A stretch of DNA of 64,000 nt. It comes from Fratercula arctica (lineage: Eukaryota > Chordata > Aves > Charadriiformes > Alcidae). A program made the position numbers and the translations under genes. The stretch lies in contig CANTUZ010000004.1 of assembly GCA_947846985.1 (NCBI GenBank), positions 3,710,927 through 3,774,926 of the forward strand, in the 5' to 3' direction. The first letter of the stretch is position 1. Every line of letters begins with the position of its first letter. Below, piece by piece: positions 1 through 13,600 of the stretch. The notes under the pieces are model-generated. The model worked only from the letters and a program-made list of their open reading frames with translations, was not told where the DNA came from and searched no databases.

Positions 1-957
1 TCCTTGAGTACTTGCTCCGACATATTTTCACACACCCTGTTTATAACACCAGCGCTGAGGACGAGCGTTCCATACCCGCTCCTAAATCAACAGCTCTAAA
101 CAGTAATTAGGGAAATATTTTTCCCATTTCTTAACTCATTTCCTGCAGAAAACTGCAGTAAGTTTGCAGGAAACAAGAGTATTTGGAAAAAAAAATAATC
201 TTAGGAATTGAAAGCAAGTTCAGGAAAATACACCATATTTGAGAGATGCCTGGAATTTCAGGCGTTGACTCAGCAGTCCAACAAGCACTAAAGCATCTGC
301 TCGCCCTCAAATACTTCACTGGAGAGGGATGGGCTAAGGACATACTTGAATGCCTTGCCGAACGCCGGTCCTACGGACCCCAGCTTAAAGAGGAATAGTT
401 CAACCCACCAAATCCAGTAAGAGCACTGTCAGCTCTGAACAGACTTGCGTTTGACCACGAAAATTCTGGAGGCCCCCTCAAGTTATCTAGGTTTCTAAAA
501 TAACGCTGTGAGACACACAGGACACATCCTCATTTTCCCTCCAAATGTCGATAAAACAATATTGTCTACTAGTAAAAAGAAAAATAAAGCAACTTCTTAC
601 AAACCCCGAAACCACTGTCAGCTACAACACCACGTAAACTACGATAGCAAATGATTTTTTAACTTGAAATAAATCAGGACCTACTGACTGACACTAGCTA
701 ATTTTAATATAAATGAGGAATTACTACATGTAAGACACCAAGTCACGATGACTGCCCAGGATATCCACTTGGCTTGGACAGACATGAGTAAGTTACTGAT
801 TTTGAAGCTGCTGCAAAGAACAAGTTCTGAACTCTGACTTTTAAGTTCTTCACTTTGGCAATGTTTATTTTTAGAAAGCGTATCAATGGTCACCGTCTTT
901 TGCCTTGATGTCATTTCTAGAACAAGATATTGCATTCATTGTTTGGGAGGGAGAAAG

Positions 958-963
<6 letters not shown>

Positions 964-993
<30 letters not shown>
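964..993. repeat. T19-A11 homopolymer junction
   Basis: Nineteen T are followed directly by eleven A, a self-complementary tract able to form a perfect hairpin. Confidence 0.85.
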
Positions 994-3261
994 TACCAGA
1001 AAATAACCAGTGAGGACGTTCAGTCCCCTGATAGCTTCGGGATGCTACAGTATTCCATATTTAATAGAAAAGGGAAAAAAGAGTAGCCAAAGGCAGAAAT
1101 TCCACTGTGCAGAAAAGGTCAACAACTTTTACTTCTAGCATTTCCTGCAGTCACTGTTACTTTAAAACTAAACATCGCACATGACTTATTCTACCAGAGA
1201 CTAAGGGCTTCTGTTATGCAAATCCAATTGAAATCACTGACATTTATCTTAATAAAAGCTCACGGACTTAAACCCCCTAGGAGGAAACAACTGCAGAACT
1301 AGAATCAAGTCCAAGAAGAACAAAAACAATGGTTTGGCAACTATCATTATGACTCAGAGGAAATTTATTAAGCACATCAAAGCCAAAGCTTTTCATAACA
1401 AAAAGAAATGCTAAGAATACATAAGCACATGCCTACGGGAATATTTCTTCAAAAATAACAGTAGGCTGTACTGGTACTATAGGACTAGAGATACTATTGC
1501 AGTAATAAAAATATCCTAATGACTAAACCTCAGTATTTACCAAATAACAGATCATAAGTAAAGCAGGTATTTATTTCTATATGGCCCATAAAAAGCAAAA
1601 CCAGTAATAATAATAAACTCAAAAAGGGGATCCACATTAAATAGTGATTTGATTATCTTCCTTCCATTAACTTATTTTAAGAGAGAAGTGGTTTATGACT
1701 AACCCACCACATGAATTTTTTTCTACTCTGCCGAGCTGCTCAGTCTTTGCTCATAAAGATAACAAATCTCCTCCTCAAATACCATGTGCGTGAATAGGTT
1801 TTAACCATCGGAAGCTTATGCTACAGCAATCTCTGATACCAGGATTCTGATGCCATGACCTCCAAGCTCCAGGAGTAGGGTCTTATTTTGAAAGTGGATC
1901 ATCTTCACATTATCTTTAGAATCACTGGCTTGTCACTCAGTTCACTGAGTTTGTAAAAGCAATTTTTTGAAAAACAAAACCACAAAACTATTAGTCTTGC
2001 AAACACATAGCACTAAAAGATAATATCCAAACAGAGTCTTTTCTCATAAAAAAATAAATCTCAGAGGATTACTGCTGTTACCTTTAGAGTACCACCACAG
2101 TCATTTCAGTCGACGCTAACCAGTGAATCCTTTATTGAAGATTAGTGATCTAATTTGTATTAATCAATATTTTTTTTTCCCTGAGTTTGAATGGATCTCT
2201 TTTTCTTTCTTTCAGTTTGATTTTCTAACAGCAATGCAAACCCACCGTAATTGACTAAACATAAAAACACAAAAGCCTCTAGTACTTGAAACAAAGGATA
2301 AATGCCCAAATCCTCCAAGTGCTTTGCCTCCTAATTCCTCATTTGTCTTATTTTAGTAAGACATTCACGCCTAAAGAGCTTGCTTGATTCAACAGTTGTC
2401 ATAATTTCACTCTTTCTACAGAAGATGCTCCCAGGCAAGTGAGTCTGAGGGTTTGTTTATTTAATTAAGGTGAGGATAGAATAAACAGGATTTTTCAAGA
2501 CAGCCAGAAAGAAAAGTAAAAGCAAGCATTATCAGGTATTTAAACTTTTCCTCTTGACAAGTTTCTGGGGTTTATTATGTAAACAAGCGCTTTCATTAGC
2601 TTCTGCACTCGGTGCCACACATTGCATCGAGCAGATTAATCAAAGGAACCATGAGAATCTAGAAATCCTGGAGCAGATGAAGCCATCCAGCCTGCAAGCA
2701 GGCAGTCCCACAAGGCAAGCTTACCCTCTTTAATGGGCAGTGGCTGCATGGAACCTGCCTAAAAGCACTTCAGCTTTTTCCTCGCCATGAAACCACCTAA
2801 CAGTTGGGTATTTGCACACGTAGTGTTAATTCCCAAGCTGCTAGCCTTTTCCCTAACCACCGAGCTTCTTGGGAAACACCATAAAACTGCATTATCTCTC
2901 TCCGTTGGCAAAGCAAACAGGGTAAGTAAATCATTCTCCGCCTCAGGAAAATAAACAGATCTTAGAGAGAAACAGAGCTGTGAGGAGAAGCTGTCAAAAG
3001 GAGAAAAACCCAATAATGCTACTATGTGAAAGAACGCTTGATGCGTTTCAGTTTCTCACGGTGTCAAGTTAATCCCTGGTACAACTTCAGCATTAAAGAC
3101 ACCCTCAGTCTATTAAAATCGCACGCAGCTTTTGCGGATAAAACAAACACAGTCAATAGGCCATTCTAGGTAATGAATGTTTAGTCCTTGTTTCTGTAAA
3201 TAAAGACCCTAGGGAAGATATGCTAATATTCCAGAGAGTCCAAATGCCGGCACAGTGACTA

Positions 3262-3339
3262 ATACTAGCCATCTGAAAGGGTAAAACTGGAATATCATTG
3301 ATATTAGCCGTCCGAAAGGGTATAACTGCAATATTTTAA
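3262..3339. repeat. Two-copy 39-bp tandem duplication
   Basis: ATACTAGCCATCTGAAAGGG (3262-) and ATATTAGCCGTCCGAAAGGG (3301-) begin two adjacent 39-bp units that match at about 80%. It lies in intron 2. Confidence 0.85.
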
Positions 3340-3617
3340 ATGGCAATCGTTGCACAGTATTTTATTGTATTACAAAAGATAACAAGAGAGTAATCAATAT
3401 TATTGGGAAATTATTGAATTTGATTAGCCTGATGATTTTGAGAAAATAAGTATATAAGAATATATTTACAGCAACATGATTTGTTCAAAACATCCACGCT
3501 GTCACTTTAAGTCAGGAATTTTATTATTCTGATGAGAGACGGTACGGTTGAGGTGTTCTATTGCCCCCATCATCACTGATGCGAGTATGTCTTGGACAAA
3601 TCACAGCACAGGGCTCC

Positions 3618-3705
3618 ATCAAAATAACCCAAAACAACAAACCCCCACGACCAGCCCCCCAAAAATGCAGCCCAAACCACACCTAAACAACAACAACAAA
3701 ACCTA
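3618..3705. repeat. A/C-rich low-complexity tract
   Basis: Interspersed CCCAAAACAACAAACCCCC-type sequence ending in CAACAACAACAAAACC. Similar shorter tracts occur at 10446-10485, 10870-10930 and 32040-32090. Confidence 0.7.
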
Positions 3706-6159
3706 ATTGAGAGTCAAATGGAACAATTTCAATGTAGTCAGCAGAAAAACTCTCGACCAGATAGAGGTTATTCCCAACAAGAAAAACCGGTGTTTTGTTC
3801 AGTTCCCATTCCATCTAAGTGTCAGCCTCTGGCATCGTCCCTTTTTTTTTTTCTAGGATCTGCTGCATATCTGAAAAAGTTACTTAGTGGAGATACTTTA
3901 AATTATGAATGTTATGCACCACCATTATTAAACAAGCAAATTTAATGTGGTTTCCGTGATACAGCTGAATATTTTACCTACCGTACACGTTTTTCCACTA
4001 ACTGAATCTACAGTAGAGAAAAACCTTTCTCTTCTGCAACTGAAGTAATGGAACTGGAGGAGGGAAATAACCCAGCCTCCAGTTGTGTTATTTAATCAAA
4101 ACTGCCACTTCTAATTAAATTGCTGGCAAAGCACTGGGGAAATAGTACCACTGTTATATGGAATTTATAAACCAGAAATTCATTACTCACATACTGTATT
4201 TGCCCACAGCTCTTTCAGCTAATTCCAAGAGCCCACAGCCAGCACGCGTACTGAAGAGCTCTGGGAGGTGGAAAGGCTCTGTAGTTCGGCACAGAAAAAG
4301 GATGACAGCGCTTCCACTTTTCTTCTAATACATCCGTGAGAACTGACACAGAAAGCATTGATAACGCACAAAAAGCAAATCTCAGCAATTTCTGCCTCTT
4401 CCCAATACAGCTCATCAGTTTCAAACCCGAATCTGCATTTTAATGCCTTTCCCCACCTGTCCCACAGCTGGACGTATTCCAGTTTCCAGGGCAGAAAAAC
4501 CTCTGGCAGCATTTTTTTCAGCTGCCTATGGCCTGTGAGAGAACAACTCTGTGACAAGAAGGCAGCTTATAAAACAAACTCTTCAGAATAATTCATTAAC
4601 GGACTTTTTCCTAATGAGTGCTATGGGGGAAGAGGGAGAACTGATTAAAGCCGATCTACAGAATCATTCCAAGGGATAAGGGCCCCTAAACTGAAAATAT
4701 GCCCTGAAAAAACACTTCTTTTTACGAGTCCTCTTTTGGACACTGTAATAATGGGGTACAGTAAGATACCTGCGTTCTCCTCCTCTTTAAGAGAAATACA
4801 GGTATATTTTAAAATTTTAGTTTTCCGGCTTTCCTCTTCCCCTTTTCACCTGCACACACCTTTTTTATTTTCTCTTTATCACCCCTAGAGAGAGGGGCGA
4901 GACTGGTTAGGTATATTTTAGCCAACCTTTTCTAACTGGAAATAGCTGAAGATGCAGTTAAAAGCAGAGCTGCCACTGAACTAACATGTGCTCAAAACCT
5001 TGGAAGGGCAACAGAAAAAGCTTGGCAGGTGAGGAAGATTTCACGCAAATTTCTTTAAAATCAGACTAATCACTACTATATCACACTGGGGATCCTCTGC
5101 AGGCATCAGGTACAGAAATGGGCAGGGCCAATTTAAAGTTTCTCTTTTTACTTGGGATTTTCTCATAAGCTTCTTACTAAGATCAAATGGTTTGCCATTT
5201 ACTCTGCTGTCTTCTTACACGGGGGAAACCACTCAGCAACCTTCCCTCTTACCCAAGATTTCCTACTTTAAGGCACCTAGGATGCGGTGCTCACCTTCCA
5301 TCGAAGATCTAAACATCCTCTAAAGCAAGGCCGCGGCTGCAGACAGGGCAGGGTCCCAGCTCAGCGTCCCAGCCCAGCATCACCTCTGTCACATCTCTGC
5401 TGGTCAGAATAATACAAGTCCTTAAAGCCCAACCAAGAAAGTTTGGGCCAGACACAAAGATGACTTACTGCATCATTGCTACCTCAGAAAATCACTACCT
5501 AAGCCTAGAGACAACCAGGTGCCTCCCTACCTGTGCAGCGGCAGAATTTATAAGGCCAAAAAAGGACTGAGGCACCAAGAAGCCCCCACCTCCTGCCTAA
5601 TGGCTCACCCTGCTCTAGAAACTGCTAGCGAAGCCACCTGAGGAACCCGATCCACTTTTATTTTTCTAGACCCTATTTAACACCTACCAATTTTTAAAAT
5701 GTCATTGTGAATTCTTTAACTTTTTCTGCTTTGGTATTTCAGCTGTTAACAGCTAGGGCACTCCCGAAGGAGAAGAGGATTTACTGTGTTAGTAGAAAGG
5801 CACTATTTGAGCTGGACTTCTCTCACTGTTCCACCAAAAATTAAATCACCATCGAGGTTACGAGAAACTGCAAGCAAAAGGCAAAAATATTTTGTTGCTG
5901 ACAACGATGACTTTTACTTAAGAAACAGAGGTATCTCTGCTGCTGCTTTTTTTCCCCCCTCAGGACTACGTATCGAACTTTGTACTAACCAGTAAAAAGA
6001 GGGAAAAAAGCCACCCCCACCAAGTGAGGTCCTGAGGACCAGAATCCAAACATGTTCTCTTAAGCATCACAGCTGCAGTTGGATAACGTCCTCATGCCAG
6101 CCCCGACTACAACTTCACTGTTAGACAGAAAATGAAAATGAGCCAGGCTGGAGAAACCT

Positions 6160-6553
6160 CACTCGTGGTGTTCACCAAGGGGTGTTCAAGTGCAGAGTCC
6201 TGCACCCGGAGAGGATCCAGCCCAGGCACCAGGACGTGCTGCTGGGGGCCAACTGTCTGGAAAGCGGCTTTGGAGAGAAGGACCTGGGTGTCCTGGTGGA
6301 CACCAAGTCGAACACAAGTGACAAATGTGGCCCTGTAGGGAGGGCTAATGGCATCCTGGGCTGCATTAGGAGTGTTGCCAGAAGGTCAAGGGAGGGGATC
6401 CTTCCCCGTTACTCCGCACTGCTGAGGCCCCACCTGGAGTGCTGTGTCCAGCTGTGGGCTCTTCAGTAGGAGGAGCTGCTAGCAAGAGTCTAGTTAAAGG
6501 CCGCAAAGATGATCAAAGGACTGGATCATCCCTTCTGCGAGGAAAGGCTGAGG
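6160..6553 (+). mobile_element. CR1 ORF2 internal fragment (sense, decayed)
   Basis: Translation gives CR1 ORF2 C-terminal strings: FKCRVLHPER, GEKDLGVLVDTK, ILGCIRSVARRSRE and SALLRPHLECCVQLWALQ, then an in-frame TAG. Similarity continues through ATGATCAAAGGACTGG to GAAAGGCTGAGG at about 6553 and then stops abruptly. Both ends are missing, including the 3' tail, so this is an old fragment later truncated. It is antisense to CAMK2D. Confidence 0.88.
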
Positions 6554-7581
6554 TAATTTTACTGTATTAACACCACCCTGCCATGAATTTCCTCCTCTGA
6601 GATGTCCAAATTAACTGTAATCACTCCACGCCTTTACACATCATACCATTTTCTATCTGCTTAGGTAACCACACGCTACACATTGAAGAAAGCTATCTAT
6701 TTAGCTAAAATGGATGTCCATCGTGACAACATATCTCGTTGTCAAGGAGACCAGGATTAGGCTGATAGCAGAAAAACCTTGAATTCCCCAAACTATGGTG
6801 TGGACAGATGTTGATTTCTGGCACTTACTGTTGCACCTAGTGAATACAACATACAGCAGTATCTACCGCAAATACAGCTGATCAGATTTTCCTCTGGAAT
6901 CTGGCCCCTTTTTTGCTCCTCAGGCAACACAGAGAGAGAGAGTCTGCAAATAAGCAGAACATTTCCCTTTAAAAAGTGAGGTCTTTGTTTCCATCTTTGC
7001 TCCTGGTGTTCGCTTAAATGAATATATCAACGATAATGAAGTATGAGTATGCTGTGGAGCACCAGTCTAGCCCAAATACACTTTAAGTTAGCTGTCTATC
7101 TTTAAAGCACGCTAGGGATAAAGCGGCTTTCACAATTAGCAAGTCCTAAATAGCTTCCTCGCACCTCCCTTTCACTTCTGTGTAACGAGTGCGACAAACC
7201 CCCCCTTACGCTGTGCAGCAGGACGGAGCGACAGTGCCATGGAAAACATTACTCCCAATTGCCTAACTTTCACATTCCTTAAGCCTGATTCATAAACTGT
7301 ATTCCTGCCGAGCTGTGTGCAAGGTTATTATGCATCACGTACGAACGCAGTTGTCTCCAGTCTTCATCCACCCGGCTCCCACATCTACAATACTGCAAAA
7401 GTGAAACCTGCGCTACGCAAGGTAAATGGGGGGAATCCAACTGTGGCCTGGAGGTACGACAAAATCTCGATTACGACTGGAAATATCAGTAGCGCAATTA
7501 TCTCCTCCACAACAACATCCACACCGATACGTGCCCAGTCCTGAATTTAGTCCTCCACAAGGACAAGCGCTCTTCAAAGGT

Positions 7582-7616
<35 letters not shown>

Positions 7617-10600
7617 AAGAATTTAGAGGAGCTCTTTCTTACTCAGAGAAGAGCTAACAGGCACCTCGGTAAACACACAAAGCCAGATAACTCGCACCCT
7701 TCCTTGGCTGAGGCCCAGCCACCGTAGTCATTATTCCGGGAGAACTCTCACTGATGGAACTGCTCCACGGCACGCAAATTATGAGTCACGCCACAAAAAC
7801 TTGGCTCCTGGAGTTGTTTCCCATCTAATTAAAATTCACTCAAACATCCCACAATCTGGCTTTTTACCACAACAATATCAGTATCTGTGTCCGCTGCCAA
7901 AAGACTGTTCGGCACCACAAACTGGCTCCAGAGGTAGCACATACACATAACACTGAGACACCGAAAACCATCTATTTGGTTGCCTCGCTCCTCAAGGGAC
8001 CCAGTTACAGGCAGCCAGAAATCAAGCTGCTGCTTTTTTTTTTTTTTATTTTATTTAAAAAGAATCAATTGAAGCACCAGTAGTACAGCGTAAAAGAAAC
8101 ACATATGCACAAAGTAAACTGTTTCCATATATCACAGGCTAGCCTAAAAAGATTTATTGAACATGGCTTGCCTTCGGTTTTTCCTCCCACAGGGTTTGTA
8201 AAAACCCTTCTGTTGCCTTTTATTTTTAATTGGATGCTTTGAAGCCATGTTTAGTTCATTTATCTTTATTGGGTTTAAGTCTCTTGAGTATTTCCACAAT
8301 TGCTACTTCTGTTTTTAAAATGTTCTCCGAAGATACCAGTGAAGATCTGGTGACCTGTGCAACTACCGCAACACACTACTGAGCCCAAAGGCGTCAACAT
8401 GAAGATTTTTCTCTTGCAAAAAAGATGCCTTGGGCTTGTCTCTTTACTCAACCTTGTGGATCAGGCTACAACCAAAGCCAGGGTCACTGTCACATAAGAT
8501 TGTCAGATGGCTGCTAAAATGAAGTTACACTTAGAAGTACTTTGAGGCTTCCTACTTGCACATACAGTTTCTTCAGCATGCACTAACCACTAAGGAAAGA
8601 GATAGAAATACTTGGTATTATTGTCTTGGCCTTCGAAGAGAAAACAATTCCAGTCACCACCAGCAGATATACACAAAAAGTAAAAACAACATTCTTATTG
8701 AAAATAAAAAACTAAGCTCATCTTTTTATCTATCGTATAATCAAAGCACACAAAACTTAGAAGAAACACCTTTAAATCCCAAATTAATAGAGGTTTCTTT
8801 TCCAAGCCCATGTGCTCACTGAGACAGTCTTGCCTCTAAAACCAGACTAGGGTTCTGTTATTTTAAATGAGTGTTCTGTGTCATCAGAGAATTAACTAAT
8901 AAAGTAATTAAAATCCCAATCCGTGAACTGATTGATGTTAAAACCAGAACAAACACAAACCCACAAAACCCCCAACGGCACGGGGAGGCTGTGCATACCT
9001 CAACACAGAAAGTGTGACACACAGGCACTGGCAGATCCACGTCCACGGTTGTGCTCCCAGTCCTCGCGTGGGTGAGCGGGGGCTGAAGGCTCAGCAAGCT
9101 GGCTGAAGCCGCTGACGCTGTATCGTGCTTTATTTCAAGTAAATTAGAAACATGCTAGGCTGAGGAAAAACTACCTGCGGTGTCTTTTTTTCCTGAAATG
9201 TATGGCTTAAGAGAGCTAGCTACATCAATTAAAGAGGTGGGGAAAGCTTTTTCTAACTCTGACATATCTTAATTTCTGTGGGCTGCAGGCACATGAACGG
9301 TGTTAATGACCCTCATGCCTGAAATACAGAATGGTAGTACCTTGGTGTATACGCTGCCAGCACCGAAGGCTAGCAAGAAGATCTGAACTGGAGAGGAAAC
9401 GTAGTGACTTTTCTGTTAGACTGTAAATGCTATTCTTCAGACCTTTAAAGATCCAGAGGCAGGAAACTGACTCTTCTATTACTAGCCAGTATCTCGTTCT
9501 GGAGCATAAACATTCCTCATTGTCCATGATGGCCAAATGACGTTACTAATTGAATTGTAAATATTAGCCACTGCTATATTTAATTCAAGGTTTTCGGCAC
9601 AGTAGCTCTCGCTCCTGACCCTTGGCCGTTCCCAGTGAAGCCAGCCTTGAAACGGTCACGTTGTGACCATTTCAACAGAGCTGTAAGAGAAACTATGCCA
9701 GCACGCAAAAATATTTCGGCATTGTCACGGTATTAACAGAAACATTAAGGCTTCACCTTCGCAAGGGCCACGCAAGCATAGCAGAAATACTTTTGCCAGG
9801 CTTTCAGAGACACTGTGCCATTTTCCATCGCTGTCCATGAATCGTTATGGGCCAAGAAAAAAAAATCACAGTCCATACAGAATAAAAGCACAAAGTCTAG
9901 TGAAAAGACCACTAAAATTTACTGTGCAGTTTCACAGCAAATCCAGAAGCCTGCTGGGTTTCAGTGCCAAACCAGTAAGCTCCCCTGCACCCCTACCACA
10001 AAGCACTTTGTTGTACAATCTATCTGCAACCAAACTGACTTGCTTTCTGTACCTGCGTGAACAGCCCGATGTCCTATACCACAAAGGAGTCTCAGTCAGG
10101 TTAATTTATTTCTCTACACAATAAAGTTCGGGAAAACATCTCTCTCAAAAGGAGAAAGGTACTTCTTATTTAGATCCCAGTTTCTCAAGATAAAACGAGA
10201 AATACTGCCACATCATCAGCTAGACAGATAGCAAAGCTCTTATGTGAAGTGACAGATTGCAGAGGCAAGATTTGCATTTTCCTCTTAATTCTCAAGCTGG
10301 AACAGGTCTATAAAAAGCAAAGCACAACCCTGTATCCCGTTCCTAGGGCTTCCCTTTCCCAGCTACAGGCTTTGGGCCTACATCCGCTTCCGTGCGTTTA
10401 GAAATCTCAGTTCTACATTAACAAACAAACCTACATACAGGTTAAAAAAAACCCCCCACAACACAACAACAACAAAACCCAACGCTTCATGAGAAGTACT
10501 ATATAAACTGTGGATACGGAGGCAAAGCACATACAGATCGAAGATTCGTTGGGAAAGCTACATAAAGGTAACAGCAGCACCACTTGCTTCCTGCTAGTTC

Positions 10601-13600
10601 AAGGGCTTTTTCAGGTTACAATAATGAAGGAGCCTATTTTAGCAAAGTGTTCTTCTAGACGCTGATTTTTTTTTTTCTTCCCAATCTAGTTTCTACATAG
10701 GCACTGAAAATATTGGTGATAGGAAGGAAAATGACAGATATGAAACTCAGCAGTTGAGTTCTTATGCTTACTTTTGACAAAACCGCTTTACAAATTGGGT
10801 TCCATTCTGCAAAATATAACAGTTCTTTATTCCTCCTGTACTACTACTAAGACAAACTATTTCCTTTACTATAAAAAAACCCAACCAACTAAACAAAAAA
10901 ACCCCACACAAGAAACCCCACCCAAAATAAACCAATCCTTTTCTACAGATAAGAGCTATTCTCCGCATTTCAATGACAGGGAAAAACAAGACAAATTGAG
11001 TATTTTATCTATACTCTTCCACTAAGCAGAAGACAGCAACACAGAGAACTACATTTCAACAACCTAACAGCGCCACAGAACATTTAGCCAAAATTAACTT
11101 GAAGTCAGAACCATAATATTGTACTAAGATTTAAATATTAGCAAAACTCCAGGTTGATGGTGTCACTGATTTCTATAAAAAAGTTCCGTTGGTTCCCAAA
11201 TAGCAAATTTAATGTTGAGATCTTCAAAGAGGGAAGCTGAGCGATAACCTTTCTGCCTTGCTCATTGCTCTCGCAATTAAACACTAACCTGAACTTCTAT
11301 TCTGCTCAGCTCTCCAGGGTTTAGTGTAATTCCGAACAGAAAGGAAATCCCGTAACCGTTTCAGAGCTTCAGTACTAGATACAAAACAAAACAAAAACCC
11401 AACCCAAAAAAACCAGAAGCCATTTTCAACCCAGGAACGAGACAGAAGAGTTTTGCTACATAGAGGCAACCACTCTCTGAATCAGAATAAGCTATTTGCC
11501 CGCAACAGCTTTTCTCACCATAGTGGAATTTCCCTGGGAAAAAAATCTTTTGATCTACAGTCTCATTTACTATTCTTTTTAGCGCGGAATGCCACGCTCT
11601 CAGAAAGTAACAGGCACAGAGATATAGCAATTTGTACTTTATAACGATTAACTACAGTAGGAAAAAAAAAAGTCAACCTTGAGAATACTCTCCGGTTGTA
11701 GTGTGTTTTAAACCATCGCAGCGATACAAGCGCGAAGCGGCTAGGGATGTGGAATTTGCGAAAATGAAATGACTGAGCAAGGGTGAAGTGCAAACTCGAA
11801 CGTCAGAAGCGGGCAAAAAAAGGCAAAAGCAAACCACAGATGTGCAAAGAGCATGGAGAACGCGAACAGATCTAAGCAGTGCTTGACTGCAGTGCTAAAA
11901 GTAGTAACCACTGAATGGCTTCCACTCCTCCTGTGCACCTCAAACTAGAGCTGGAGCAGTCTTAAGAAGAGAGTATTTTCAGGCATTACGGATTCTGCAT
12001 CTACTGTGAAACTCATTTCTCATTGTGTGAGCTTAAATACTCCCACCTGCCCGCAGTGGCAGAGAGAACGCTGCAGTCATCCAGCGCCAGTCTGACAACT
12101 TGTCACTAAACCCATCCCACAGCCGAGAGTTCACCGACAGCAAATTCCATAAATCCACTTAGTTGGACTAAAAGAACAACGTAACTCTGTTTTGACCATC
12201 TGGTACAGCAAGTTTTCCAGCTTGAGTAAAATTGGGTTTCTTGTTGTCTGAGCTAATAAGCGCTGAACAACCCTTTCGGAGTCAGGCTCCAGGGCTGACG
12301 TGACAGAAGTACAACCAGGGAGCGTGCTTCCTCCCCAGGTACTGCAGGGACTTCACCCAAATTCATTGCGGATCAGAAAACCCAGGCTACTTCTTTAAAC
12401 TTTAAAATCACTTTAGACAAACAGCTTTGGAGAAGCCTTAAGAAGGAACTGCAGAGAGCACAAACACGGACAACATCAGTCTCTCCTCAGATGTACGGTA
12501 CGCAGTGAAGTATCTCAACCTCTTCTATTTTTGAAAAGACCTGCCAACAGCTTTTGAGTCACTTCACTGGCAAACATGAAGACAATAGCCAAGTCATAAC
12601 GAATTTGAAGGGAAAAACCTGGGATGATAGATGCATATGCGTGTAACACACAAACATTTCCCCCCACCCTCACCCCGCCGTTTCTAGGGCATAGTAGATG
12701 CACACCATAACACACCATCTTACATAAAGAAAAGCCCAAACATTAAGAATGTAAACAGTTTTCTCTCAGGGAAATTGATCTCTAAAAACTCAAGCAAAAA
12801 CTTAACGTAGCTTTGCAACAGTTCTATTTTATTTCAGCGACATAAACTACTGTGATTGCCTATGGCACTGAGCGGTCCTTTAAAAAAATACATTAGCTCA
12901 AGGGCATTTCCAGCAACCGTGGTGTAAATGCAGTTTTGGTAACGCGGTGACATTTCTTTCCTCCTTTTCTCATTGTTTTGCAATAAAATAAACACTTTTC
13001 CCTAAGCAACAACTTTTGGTACATATTTTAAAGAAGGTTGCACCACTCTTAACACTGGAGTTTCCATACTAAAAATATCTGATTGCAGTATTCATGAATG
13101 TGTGAACTGCGCAATAAAATACAAAATCTCCCAGCTCCAGTGATTTGTAAGCCTGAATTCAGAAACAGTGCTCTTGAAAAGAGCTATTTTACAGCTTCAG
13201 GTGTAAGCAAAAAAGCGTTTTTAGAAGCTGCCACCCACTACGTGCCGTTTTAGCAACCCATCTTTTAAGATTAAGCGACACGTTTATTTTTATCCACTTA
13301 GCATCTTCGATAGATTATGAAAATTAGCAGCTTGGCTGCGAGTAGCGCATTACTTAAATGTGCAATTGCTTTGTCAAAAAAGCAAAACACAAATGTGCTA
13401 ATGAGGCTTGTGTTTTCAGTAGCTGTATACCCATAGGAACATTTTAATACGCTAAAAGACTGAAACAGAAGCGCTTGAATACTTCAGTCGGACTTGTAAG
13501 CACTCACAGCTTGAAGTCTCAAGCAAATGAAACTAAAAGAGAATCGAGGGAAATGGATGGTCACAGCCCTTGCTGCGCATTCCGGTACGGAAAACGCATA

